Of a stretch of 64,000 bases of DNA, positions 8,571 through 17,009 are shown piece by piece. Each line of letters opens with the position of its first letter. The stretch's first letter is position 1. The DNA comes from Actinomycetes bacterium (GTDB lineage: Bacteria; Actinomycetota; Acidimicrobiia; Acidimicrobiales; Bog-793). A program made the translations under genes and the position numbers. The stretch lies in assembly GCA_021809425.1 (NCBI GenBank), contig JAKBAA010000004.1, positions 1 through 64,000 of the forward strand. The letters are read 5' to 3'. Below the pieces are notes generated by a model. The model made no database searches and was not told where the DNA came from. It saw only the letters and a program-made list of their open reading frames with translations.

Positions 8571-9701
8571 TCAGCGGCGCGCGCCGTGCGCCCTCGGCGC
8601 CGCCCGGGCGGTCCGCGGCGGCGCGGTCGAGGCGCGCACCACGAGGGACGGGGGAAGCAGGAGGGCCTCGACGGGCGCCTCGTGGTCGCGGATGCGCTCG
8701 AGCAGCAGCCGAGCCGCCTGCTGGCCCACGTCGTAGTGGGGGAGGTGGACCGTCGTGAGGGGCGGCGCGACCCGGTCCATGAAGGGCATGTCGTTGAACC
8801 CGACGAGCGAGATGTCCGAGGGGCAGGCGAGCGAGCGGCCGGCCAGCGAGCGGACGACGCCGAGCGCCAGCATGTCGTTGGCGGCGAGCACGGCGGTGAA
8901 GCGGCGGCGGCGCCCGAAGAGCTCCTCGGAGCAGCGGTAGCCCTCCTCCTCGGAGAAGGACGTGGCGAAGGCGACCAGCACGTCGTCGACCGGGAGCCCG
9001 GCTTCGCTCATCCCGTCGAGGTAGCCCTGGTAGCGCCCCTGCCCGGTCGACAGCTCCTGCGGGCCGGCGATGTGGGCGATGCGCCGGTGGCCGAGCGAGA
9101 CGAGGTGGGCGAGCGCGTCGCGGATGCCCGAGGCGTCGTCGACGGACACCGAGGAGCAGAGGTGCTCGTCCATGACCCGGTTGACGAGCACGAGCGGGAT
9201 GCCGGCCTCGGCCGTCTCGAGCAGGACCGGGTGGTGCCGCCGCGCCGTGGCGGCGATCAGCCCGTCGACGTGGCGGTTTCGCATCTCCTCGAACACCCGT
9301 CGCTCGCGCTCGTCGTCGTTGTCGGTGTTGGCCACGAGCGCCACGTAGCCTTCGGCGCCGAGCAGGTCCTCGATGCCCCGGACGATGGGGGGGAAGAGCG
9401 GGTTCGTGAGGTCCGGCAGGACGACCGCGATGGTCGCCGAGCGTCGGGTCTTGAGCCCGCGTGCAAGATGGTTCGGGCGGTAGGCGAGCAGGCGGGCAGC
9501 CTCGAGCACCCGGGCGGCGGTCTCCGCGGCGACGAGGCTGCGCGTGGCCTCGTTGAGGGCCCGCGAGGCGGTCGCCGGGTGGACCCCTGCCTGCTGGGCC
9601 ACCTCGCGCAGCGTCGCCCGGGCACCCGCAGCGGGCGCGCCGGCCGGCCGGCGGCTCGGCGGCACGCGTCCGTCGGCGCGCCGGCTCGAGTCGATGGCCA
9701 T
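8571..9701 (-). CDS. LacI family transcriptional regulator
   Basis: HTH 'ATLREVAQQAGVHPATASRALN' followed by 'RPNHLARGLKTRRSATIAVVLPDLTNPLFPPIVRGIE', a classic LacI layout. Confidence 0.93.
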   Translation of the reverse strand: MAIDSSRRADGRVPPSRRPAGAPAAGARATLREVAQQAGVHPATASRALNEATRSLVAAETAARVLEAARLLAYRPNHLARGLKTRRSATIAVVLPDLTNPLFPPIVRGIEDLLGAEGYVALVANTDNDDERERRVFEEMRNRHVDGLIAATARRHHPVLLETAEAGIPLVLVNRVMDEHLCSSVSVDDASGIRDALAHLVSLGHRRIAHIAGPQELSTGQGRYQGYLDGMSEAGLPVDDVLVAFATSFSEEEGYRCSEELFGRRRRFTAVLAANDMLALGVVRSLAGRSLACPSDISLVGFNDMPFMDRVAPPLTTVHLPHYDVGQQAARLLLERIRDHEAPVEALLLPPSLVVRASTAPPRTARAAPRAHGARR

Positions 9702-9834
9702 GACGCGCTGGAGCCTACGGCCTCTGTTCGGGCGGGGACAGGACCGCCCGCAGGCGACCCCGGCCGGCGGGGTAGCCTGCGCCCTCCCGGCGAGCGCGCC
9801 CGGTTGCTCGTCGCCGGCTCCCAGGCCGGCGGAG

Positions 9835-9950
9835 GCCAGCGGGCGGCCGCCTCGACGGGAGCGGCCAGCGGGCGGCCGCCTCGACGGGAGCGGCCAGCGG
9901 GCGGCCGCCTCGACGGGAGCGGCCAGCGGGCGGCCGCCTCGACGGGAGCG
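9835..9950. repeat. Perfect tandem repeat, 4 x 29 bp (GCCAGCGGGCGGCCGCCTCGACGGGAGCG)
   Basis: Four identical consecutive 29-mers at 9835-9863, 9864-9892, 9893-9921 and 9922-9950. Confidence 0.97.
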
Positions 9951-10000
9951 GCCCGCACGGGACGCGATGGGCGGCCCCCGACCCACGCCATGGAGGTCCG

Positions 10001-10687
10001 ATGACGCACGCAGCCCAGGGGGCCTTCTCGGAGACCACCGTCGCCTCGTTCCTCGGGGCGCTCGCGGCCCGGACGCCCGCACCTGCCGGGGGGGCGGCGG
10101 CTGGTCTGTCGGCGGCCGTTGGGGCGGCGCTGCTGGCGATGGTCGCCCGGTACACGACCGGGCCGCGCTACGCCGAGCGCGAGCAGCAGATGCTCGGCCT
10201 CGTCGACGAGCTCGGGGCGCTCGAGGCGCGAGCAGTCGACAACGTCCGGGCCGACCAGGCCGCCTTCGGTGCCGTGGCGGCTGCCTACGAGCTGCCGAAG
10301 GACACCGACGAGGCCCGAGCCCGGCGGAGCGCCGCCATCAAGGACGGGCTGCGGGAGGCGATCGGTCCGCCGCTGGCGCTCGCCGAGGTCTGCACGCGGC
10401 TCGCGGCGCTCGCCCGGGTGATCGCCGAGCAGGGCCATCAGCCCATCGTGTCCGACGTCGGCACCGGGGCCGCCTGCATCGGCGCCGCCATCGAGGGGAC
10501 GCTCATCAACCTGACGGCCAATAGCGCCTCGCTTCCCGAGGGCGAGGCGGGAGGCCGGCTGGCCGACACCTGCGCGGCGTTGCTGGCGGCCCGCGACGAC
10601 CTGCGCCAGGTCGTCGAGGAGGCCCGGGCCCGCTACCGGCGACGGACCGACGCTAGTGGCGGCGCCGCGGCGGAGCCGGCCAGCTGA
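10001..10687 (+). CDS. Cyclodeaminase/cyclohydrolase family protein (FTCD C-terminal domain / FchA-like)
   Basis: 'TPAPAGGAAAGLSAAVGAALLAMVARYT' plus 'VGTGAACIGAAIEGTLINLTANS', typical of the FTCD_C family. Confidence 0.85.
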   Translation: MTHAAQGAFSETTVASFLGALAARTPAPAGGAAAGLSAAVGAALLAMVARYTTGPRYAEREQQMLGLVDELGALEARAVDNVRADQAAFGAVAAAYELPKDTDEARARRSAAIKDGLREAIGPPLALAEVCTRLAALARVIAEQGHQPIVSDVGTGAACIGAAIEGTLINLTANSASLPEGEAGGRLADTCAALLAARDDLRQVVEEARARYRRRTDASGGAAAEPAS

Positions 10688-11006
10688 CGTCGGTCCGCAG
10701 CTCGATCGCGACCCGACGGCCCTCGGCCGCCGGCGTGTCCACGAGGGGAACCCGCACCTCGAGGCGCGTCCCGTCGTAGCTGGCACGCGCGCCCGGGCCG
10801 GCCCCGGGGGTCACGGCGATGTCCCGCGCGAACTCCCCGTCGCGCAGGTCGGACAGGACGGCGGTGCCGTCGTGGCCCCCAGGGCCGCGCGCACGCAGGT
10901 GCAGGACGCCCCGGGAGATCCAGACCTCGAGGTCGCGCTCCATCTGCAACCCGGGGAGGTCCGCCTGTACCACCAGCTCGTCCGCCTCCCGGTACTCGAG
11001 CGCCAC
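10653..11006 (-). CDS. Hsp20 / alpha-crystallin family small heat-shock-like protein
   Basis: 'ELVVQADLPGLQMERDLEVWISRGVLHLRA' and 'GEFARDIAVTPGAG..YDGTRLEVRVPL' follow the alpha-crystallin domain pattern. Confidence 0.75.
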   Translation of the reverse strand: MALEYREADELVVQADLPGLQMERDLEVWISRGVLHLRARGPGGHDGTAVLSDLRDGEFARDIAVTPGAGPGARASYDGTRLEVRVPLVDTPAAEGRRVAIELRTDVSWPAPPRRRH

Positions 11007-11203
11007 GGTGGTGCACCCCCTTCTCGCCGCTGCCGGCGGAGGACCTTCACGTCCACCGCGCGATATGGGAGGCTAAGCCCGCCGCCGCGGACAGGGAAGG
11101 GGCCAACGGCCCGCGCCCACGAGTGACCTCCGACCCTTTCTGCGCGCGCGACGGTGGGGGATCGTGGCCTACGAGCCGCACGGCGGTCCGAAAGGGAGGG
11201 CCG

Positions 11204-12493
11204 GTGACCGACAGCGAGGGTACGCAGGACGGTGCCGAAGGGGACCGGACCGCGAGCGACCGGGAGGAGGGCGGGTCGGGCGCAGGCCGACAGCAGCTGC
11301 GCCTCGCCGTCCTCCGCGAGCGCGGACCGGGCGAGGACCGCGTCGCGCTCGTCCCCGAAGCCGTCGGACGCCTGGCGCCGCTGGGGATCGAGGTGCTCGT
11401 GGAGCGCGGCGCCGGTGCCGGCGCCCTGCTGACCGACGACGCCTTCGCCACGGCCGGGGCCCGCCTCGTCGCGCGTGACGAGGCGCTCGCGCAGTCCGAC
11501 GGCCTGCTCGTCATCGGCCCCCCGCCCGACGACGTGCTCGCGGCCCTCCGGCCCGGCCAGATCGTCGTCGGCCTGCTCCAGCCCCTCGTCCGCCCGGACC
11601 TCGCTCGCCGGCTGGCCGAGCGTGGCCTGACCTCCCTGAGCCTCGACCTGCTGCCCCGGCGGCTGTCGCGTGCCCAGGCGATGGACGCCCTCAGCTCCCA
11701 GGCCAACGTCGCCGGCTACAAGGCGGCGCTCGTGGCGGCGGACACCTTCGGCAGGTACTTCCCGATGCTCGTGACGGCCGCCGGCACCTCGAAGCCGGCC
11801 CAGGTCCTCGTCCTCGGGGCCGGCGTCGCCGGGCTGCAGGCGATGGGCACGGCCCGGCGCCTGGGTGCCGTCGTCACCGGCTACGACGTCCGGCCCGAGA
11901 CCCGGGCGGAGATCGAGTCGGTGGGGGCGCGCTTCCTCGAGCTCCGCTCGGTCGGTCCGGCCGGGGGGGAGGGCGGGTACGCCCGAGCCCTCACCGCCGA
12001 GGAGCAGGCCGCCCAGCAGGAAGAGCTGCAGGCGCAGCTTCCCCGCTTCGACATCGTCATCACGACGGCCCAGGTCCCCGGACGGCGCCCGCCGGTCCTC
12101 GTGACCGCCGGCGCGCTGGCCCAGCTGGGCGCCGGCTCGGTGGTGGTCGACCTGGCGGCCAGCGAGCTCGGTGGCAACGTCGAGGGCAGCGTCGCCGCGA
12201 CGACGGTGCTGACCGACGCCGGCGTGCGGGTCGTGGGCGCCGGGAACCTTCCGGCGCTCGTCCCGGCAGCGGCCTCCACCGCCTACGCGAGCAACCTCGT
12301 CGCGCTGCTCCGCACCTGCGTGGAGGACGGCAGGTTCGCCCTCGACCCGGAGGACGAGGTGCACGCCGGCCTCCTCGTCACCCGCGACGGCGACGTCGTG
12401 CACGCCGCGGTCCGGTCGGCGCTCGACGCGACGGCGGTCGATCCGACCGCGACCAGCAACGCACCCAGCGCGGCTACGGAGGCATCCCGATGA
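11204..12493 (+). CDS. pntAA: NAD(P) transhydrogenase subunit alpha part 1 (PntAA)
   Basis: 'RLAVLRERGPGEDRVALVPEAVGRL', 'VLVLGAGVAGLQAMGTARRLGAVVTGYDVRPETRAEIES'. GTG 11204 preceded by AAAGGGAGG. Confidence 0.92.
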   Translation: MTDSEGTQDGAEGDRTASDREEGGSGAGRQQLRLAVLRERGPGEDRVALVPEAVGRLAPLGIEVLVERGAGAGALLTDDAFATAGARLVARDEALAQSDGLLVIGPPPDDVLAALRPGQIVVGLLQPLVRPDLARRLAERGLTSLSLDLLPRRLSRAQAMDALSSQANVAGYKAALVAADTFGRYFPMLVTAAGTSKPAQVLVLGAGVAGLQAMGTARRLGAVVTGYDVRPETRAEIESVGARFLELRSVGPAGGEGGYARALTAEEQAAQQEELQAQLPRFDIVITTAQVPGRRPPVLVTAGALAQLGAGSVVVDLAASELGGNVEGSVAATTVLTDAGVRVVGAGNLPALVPAAASTAYASNLVALLRTCVEDGRFALDPEDEVHAGLLVTRDGDVVHAAVRSALDATAVDPTATSNAPSAATEASR

Positions 12494-12873
12494 CGACCAG
12501 CCTGCTCGCCGACCTCAGCATCTTCGTCCTCGCCCTCCTCGTGGGGTTCGAGGTGATCTCGAAGGTGCCCTCGACGTTGCACACGCCCCTCATGTCGGCC
12601 TCGAACGCCATCCACGGCATCGTCCTCGTCGGCGCCATGCTGGCAGCAGCCTCGGCCAACGACGCCGCCGGGTACGTCCTCGGCTTCGTCGCCGCCGCCT
12701 TCGCCGCCATGAACGTCGTCGGTGGCTACGCCGTGACGGGTCGGATGCTCGAGATGTTCAAGCGCCGTCCCGATCCGGTGCCGGCCCCGGCGCCCCCCGA
12801 TGGTGCCGGTCTCCTCGGATCGGGCACCGGGCCGGGCCCGGCCCGCGACGGCTCGGCCGGGCAGGGGAGCTGA
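12490..12873 (+). CDS. pntAB: NAD(P) transhydrogenase subunit alpha part 2 (membrane; PntAB)
   Basis: 'LLVGFEVISKVPSTLHTPLMSASNAIHGIVLVGAM' is diagnostic of this subunit. Confidence 0.93.
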   Translation: MTTSLLADLSIFVLALLVGFEVISKVPSTLHTPLMSASNAIHGIVLVGAMLAAASANDAAGYVLGFVAAAFAAMNVVGGYAVTGRMLEMFKRRPDPVPAPAPPDGAGLLGSGTGPGPARDGSAGQGS

Positions 12874-12877
12874 CGCG

Positions 12878-14299
12878 ATGAGCACGCTCGACTTCGTCGT
12901 CGGCATCGTCTACCTCGTCGCCGCGATCGCCTTCGTGACCGGCCTCCACCTGATGCGCTCGCCGGCGACGGCGCGGCGCGGCAGCCCGCTGTCGGCCGGC
13001 GGCATGGTGCTCGCCGTGGCCGCCACCCTTGCCAAGGTGGCGAACGACGGCACGATCAGCGGCACCGGCTGGGCCGTCCTCGGTGCCGGCGCCCTCCTCG
13101 GTGCCGCCGTCGGCCTCGTCTCGGCCCGGCGCGTCAAGATGACGGCGATCCCGCAGCTCGTCAGCCTCTTCAACGCCGTGGGCGGTGGTGCCGCGGCGGT
13201 CGTCGCCCTGATGGACGTCATCCGCCTCACCGAGCACGCCGGCGCGACGGTGGCGGGGCGCACGTCGGTGGCGAGCGTCCTCGACGTGCTCATCGGCGCC
13301 CTCACCTTCTCCGGGTCGCTGATCGCCGCCGGCAAGCTCCAGGGCTGGATCCCGGGGCGGCCGATCGTCCTGCCCGGCGCCCGCGCCGTGAACGGCCTGC
13401 TGGCGCTCGCGGCGGTCGGGTTGGGCTGCTACTTCATGTCGGGCGCCTACGACAGCTGGTGGCTCGTCGGCTCCCTCTTCGGGGCCCTCGTGCTCGGGAT
13501 CACGACGGTGCTGCCGATCGGCGGTGCCGACATGCCGGTGGTCATCTCGCTGCTCAACGCCTGCACGGGCATCGCCGTCGCCATGGCCGGCTTCGTCATC
13601 GACAGCGCCGGGCTCATCATCGCCGGTGCGCTCGTCGGCGCCTCCGGAGGCATCCTCACCAAGCTGATGGCCGACGCCATGAACCGGTCGATCCCGGCCA
13701 TCCTCGCCGGCGGGTTCGGCACCGGCGACACGGTGAACGCCGTCGCCCCCGGGGTCACCGGGGACGTCCACCCGATCTCGGTCGAGGACGCCGCCATCCA
13801 GCTCGCCTACGCCGGCAAGGTGATGATCGTCCCCGGCTACGGCCTCGCCGCCGCGCAGGCCCAGCACGAGGCCCGTGAGCTGGCCGAGCTGCTCGAGTCC
13901 CGCGGGATCCAGGTCGACTTCGCCATCCATCCGGTCGCCGGCCGGATGCCGGGGCACATGAACGTGCTGCTCGCCGAGGCCAACGTGCCCTACACCCAGC
14001 TGAAGGAGATGGACACGGCCAACCCCGAGTTCCCGAGCACCGACGTCGTCCTCGTGGTCGGCGCCAACGACGTCACGAACCCGGCGGCGCGCCGCCCGGG
14101 CACCCCGCTGTCGGGCATGCCCATCCTCGAGGTCGACCGGGCGCAACGGGTGATCGTCATCAAGCGCTCGATGGGCCACGGCTACGCCGGCATCGACAAC
14201 GAGCTCTACACCGAGGAGAAGACCGGCATGCTGTTCGCCGATGCCAAGCGTGGTCTCGCCGAGCTCGCCGCCTCGGTCAAGGCGCTCGTCGGCGCCTGA
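12878..14299 (+). CDS. pntB: NAD(P) transhydrogenase subunit beta (PntB)
   Basis: 'VMIVPGYGLAAAQAQHE', 'AIHPVAGRMPGHMNVLLAEANVPY', 'VLVVGANDVTNPAAR', 'VIVIKRSMGHGYAGIDN'. Confidence 0.96.
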   Translation: MSTLDFVVGIVYLVAAIAFVTGLHLMRSPATARRGSPLSAGGMVLAVAATLAKVANDGTISGTGWAVLGAGALLGAAVGLVSARRVKMTAIPQLVSLFNAVGGGAAAVVALMDVIRLTEHAGATVAGRTSVASVLDVLIGALTFSGSLIAAGKLQGWIPGRPIVLPGARAVNGLLALAAVGLGCYFMSGAYDSWWLVGSLFGALVLGITTVLPIGGADMPVVISLLNACTGIAVAMAGFVIDSAGLIIAGALVGASGGILTKLMADAMNRSIPAILAGGFGTGDTVNAVAPGVTGDVHPISVEDAAIQLAYAGKVMIVPGYGLAAAQAQHEARELAELLESRGIQVDFAIHPVAGRMPGHMNVLLAEANVPYTQLKEMDTANPEFPSTDVVLVVGANDVTNPAARRPGTPLSGMPILEVDRAQRVIVIKRSMGHGYAGIDNELYTEEKTGMLFADAKRGLAELAASVKALVGA

Positions 14300-14372
14300 G
14301 CCAGGCGGGAACCTGCGGGCGGCACGGCTGCCAGGCGAGGCGACGCCCGGGGGCCCCGCCGCGGGAGGTCCG

Positions 14373-14831
14373 ATGCACGTCAGCTCGACGCTCCGCCACG
14401 CCCTTGCCGTCACCCACCCGTCGCTGCCCAACTACCTGGCCTTGACCGCCGGCACCACCTTCGGGATCGAGGACGACAGCGGGCCCTCGGCACATCGTCT
14501 GGGCGGCGCTTCGATCTTCTCGCAGGTGCGCGACCACCACTGCCCGCTGGCGCTCGCCGACGCCTGGCTCGGCCGCTTCGTCACAAGCGTCGTCGCGAGC
14601 CGCGCCTACGACGGCGGCCGGCTCGTCGTCTTCGTCACCTGGGACGAGGGAAGCGGCTCGAACCAGGTGGTGCCGCTCCTCGTCGTCGCCCGCTCGGTGC
14701 CCCACCGGACGGTGGCCCTGGGGCGCTACGGCAACTACAGCCTCCTCCGCACGACCGAGGCCCTCCTCGGGCTGCCCCCGCTGCGCAACGCCGCGCACGC
14801 CGCCTCGATAGCCCAGGCGTTCCACCTGTAG
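14373..14831 (+). pseudogene. Remnant of a phosphoesterase-family (PF04185-type acid phosphatase/phospholipase C-like) gene
   Basis: 'AVTHPSLPNYLALTAGTTFGIEDD...ASIFSQV' runs straight into 'RDHHCPLALADAWLGRF..FVTWDEGSGSNQVVPLLVVA..HYSLLRTTE-LLGL'. The N-terminal catalytic segment and the middle of the domain are missing. Confidence 0.6.
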
Positions 14832-14961
14832 CCGCGCCGCGCACCGCCCGCTCGCTCCGCCGTCGGGGTTGCGCTCACCGGTCGTACCCGCTCCGCCGGC
14901 CTTCCCCCGCCGGTGGCCACCGGCCCCGGCGACCCGGCAGGTTGGCGCCGGTAGGGTGCCG

Positions 14962-16323
14962 ATGGTGCGCCGGCCGGGGATCCTCGTCGACCTGACGCCG
15001 CTACGCCGCTACCCCGAGTTCCGCGACCTGTGGCTCGGCTGGGTCGTGAGCGTGCTCGGCTCCCAGCTCACCGTGGTGGCCGTGCCCTACGAGGTCTACC
15101 GGGAGACCGGCTCCTCGCTGCAGGTCGGCCTCGTCAGCCTGGCCTCGCTCGGTGCCGTGCTCGTCGGCTCGTTCGGCGGTGGGGCGATCGCCGACCACTT
15201 CGACCGGCGCCGCCTCCTGCTCGGCACCCAGGTGCTGCTGGCGGCGACGAGCGCAGGTCTTGCCCTCAACGCTTCGCTCGCCCACGGCTCGCTGGCAGGC
15301 ATCTACGCCTGCTCTGCGGCGGCGGCCGCCCTGTCGGGGATCGGCGGTCCGACCAGGAGCGCGCTCGTGGTCCACCTCGTCGACCGAGAGGCGCTCGTGG
15401 CAGCCAACGCCCTGTGGCAGCTGCTCGCCCAGATCGGCACCGTGGTCGGCCCGTCGCTCGCCGGCCTCCTGCTCGCCCGGGTCGGGCTGGCGGCGCTCTA
15501 CTGGATCGACACCGCCACCTTCGCCGCCGCCGTCGTGGGGGTGCTGCGGATCCGGCGCGGCGGCGGCCGGGCCGAGCGGGGCGGGCTCGACGCCTCGGCC
15601 CTGCTCGGCGGTCTCCGCTACATCCGGGCCAACCAGGTGTTCCAGGCGGTCTACCTGGTGGACCTGAACGCCATGGTGTTCGGGATGCCCCGCGCCCTGT
15701 TCCCGGCGCTCGGCCTCGGGCGCTTCCACGGCGGTCCCACCGCCGTCGGCCTCCTCTACGCCGCACCGGGTGCCGGCGCCCTGCTCGGTGCCCTGCTCAC
15801 CGGCCGGGCGACCCGGGTGCGCCGCCAGGGTCGGGCCGTGCTCGTCGCCGTGGCCGTCTGGGGTGCGGCGATCGCCCTGTTCGGCGCCGTCCCGCTGCTC
15901 GCCCTGGCGCTCCCGCTGCTGGCCGTGGCCGGCGCCGCCGACGTCGTGTCGGCGCTGTACCGGGGCACGATCCTCCAGCTCGAGGCGCCCGACGCCCTGC
16001 GTGGCCGGATCCAGGCCGTGCAGTGGGCGGTCGTCACCGGCGGTCCCCGGCTCGGCGACGTCGAGGCGGCCGGCGTCGCCTCCGCCATCGGACCGGTCGG
16101 CTCCGTCGTGTCCGGGGGCGTCGCCTGCCTGGTCGGCGTGGCGGCCATCGCCTGGCTGCTCCCCGGCTTCGACCGGTACCGTGCCGGTCGGGAAACGCCG
16201 GAGCAGCACGGCGGCGGCCTCCGGGCGGGCCCGACCACGACGCGCGGCGGCAGGACGACGACAGAGCCAACGACGCCGCGGCTCCGCCGGGCGACGACGA
16301 GGACGGACGAAGGAGAAGGATAA
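14962..16323 (+). CDS. MFS transporter (EntS/MFS_3-like exporter)
   Basis: 'RYPEFRDLWLGWVVSVLGSQLTVVAVPYEVYRETGSSLQVGLVSL' and many hydrophobic helices. Confidence 0.88.
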   Translation: MVRRPGILVDLTPLRRYPEFRDLWLGWVVSVLGSQLTVVAVPYEVYRETGSSLQVGLVSLASLGAVLVGSFGGGAIADHFDRRRLLLGTQVLLAATSAGLALNASLAHGSLAGIYACSAAAAALSGIGGPTRSALVVHLVDREALVAANALWQLLAQIGTVVGPSLAGLLLARVGLAALYWIDTATFAAAVVGVLRIRRGGGRAERGGLDASALLGGLRYIRANQVFQAVYLVDLNAMVFGMPRALFPALGLGRFHGGPTAVGLLYAAPGAGALLGALLTGRATRVRRQGRAVLVAVAVWGAAIALFGAVPLLALALPLLAVAGAADVVSALYRGTILQLEAPDALRGRIQAVQWAVVTGGPRLGDVEAAGVASAIGPVGSVVSGGVACLVGVAAIAWLLPGFDRYRAGRETPEQHGGGLRAGPTTTRGGRTTTEPTTPRLRRATTRTDEGEG

Positions 16324-16327
16324 GTCG

Positions 16328-17002
16328 ATGGGAGCAGCTCAGGCGGTCGGCATCCTCGGCGGCACCGGTCCGGCCGGACGGGGTCTCGGCCTGCGGCTCG
16401 CCGCTGCCGGCTGGGAGGTGGTGCTCGGCTCACGCGCCGCCGAGCGCGCCGACGAGGTGGCCCGGTCCGCCGTCGCCGCCGCCGGCGGGCGGGCCGACGG
16501 GCTGCGCGGCGGGACGAACGAGGAGGCGGCGAGCCAGCCGGCGGTCGTCGTGGCCACGCCGTACGACGGCGCCGCCGCCACCGTACGGGCGCTGCGCGGC
16601 CAGCTCGAGGGGAAGGTCGTGGTGTCGATGGTCAACGCCATCACCCGCGTCGCCGGCGAGTTCCAGGCGCTGCTCCCGGTGCGCGGCTCCATGGCCGCAA
16701 CCCTCCAGGGCGTGCTGCCGGGCAGCCACGTGACCGGCGCCTTCCACCACCTCCCGGCCGGGGCGCTCGGCGACCTCGACGAGATCCTCGATGCCGACGT
16801 GCTCGTCTGCGCCGACGACGACGGGGCGGCGGCGGCCACGCTGGCCATGGTGGAGGCCGTGCCGGGCCTTCGCGGGGTACGCGCCGGCACGCTCGCCTCG
16901 GCGACCGCCGTCGAGGCCCTCACCCCGGTGCTGCTCAACGTGAACGTCCGCTACAAGGCCCACGTGGCCGTGCGCCTCGCCGGCCTTCCGGCGGAGCGCT
17001 GA
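16328..17002 (+). CDS. npdG: NADPH-dependent F420 reductase (Fno/NpdG)
   Basis: 'VGILGGTGPAGRGLGLRLAAAGWEVVLGSRAAERA' Rossmann start, 'VTGAFHHLPAG', 'VALTPVLLNVN'-type C-terminus. ATG 16328 within the longer tracked ORF. Confidence 0.85.
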   Translation: MGAAQAVGILGGTGPAGRGLGLRLAAAGWEVVLGSRAAERADEVARSAVAAAGGRADGLRGGTNEEAASQPAVVVATPYDGAAATVRALRGQLEGKVVVSMVNAITRVAGEFQALLPVRGSMAATLQGVLPGSHVTGAFHHLPAGALGDLDEILDADVLVCADDDGAAAATLAMVEAVPGLRGVRAGTLASATAVEALTPVLLNVNVRYKAHVAVRLAGLPAER

Positions 17003-17009
17003 GCCTGCC

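Noticed and set aside
9835-9950. CRISPR array
   Set aside because: Repeats are contiguous with no spacers and no cas genes nearby; it is a simple tandem repeat.
10653-10786. Extended upstream ORFs in the 9257-10786 minus-strand frame overlapping the 29-bp repeat
   Set aside because: The ORF runs antisense through the cyclodeaminase and the repeat (RPPAGRSRRGGRPLA... translation); not a plausible repeat protein, no RBS or domain.
12758-14431. 557-aa minus-strand ORF opposite pntB
   Set aside because: His/Asp/Gly-rich antisense translation with no family signal; pntB is clear on the plus strand.
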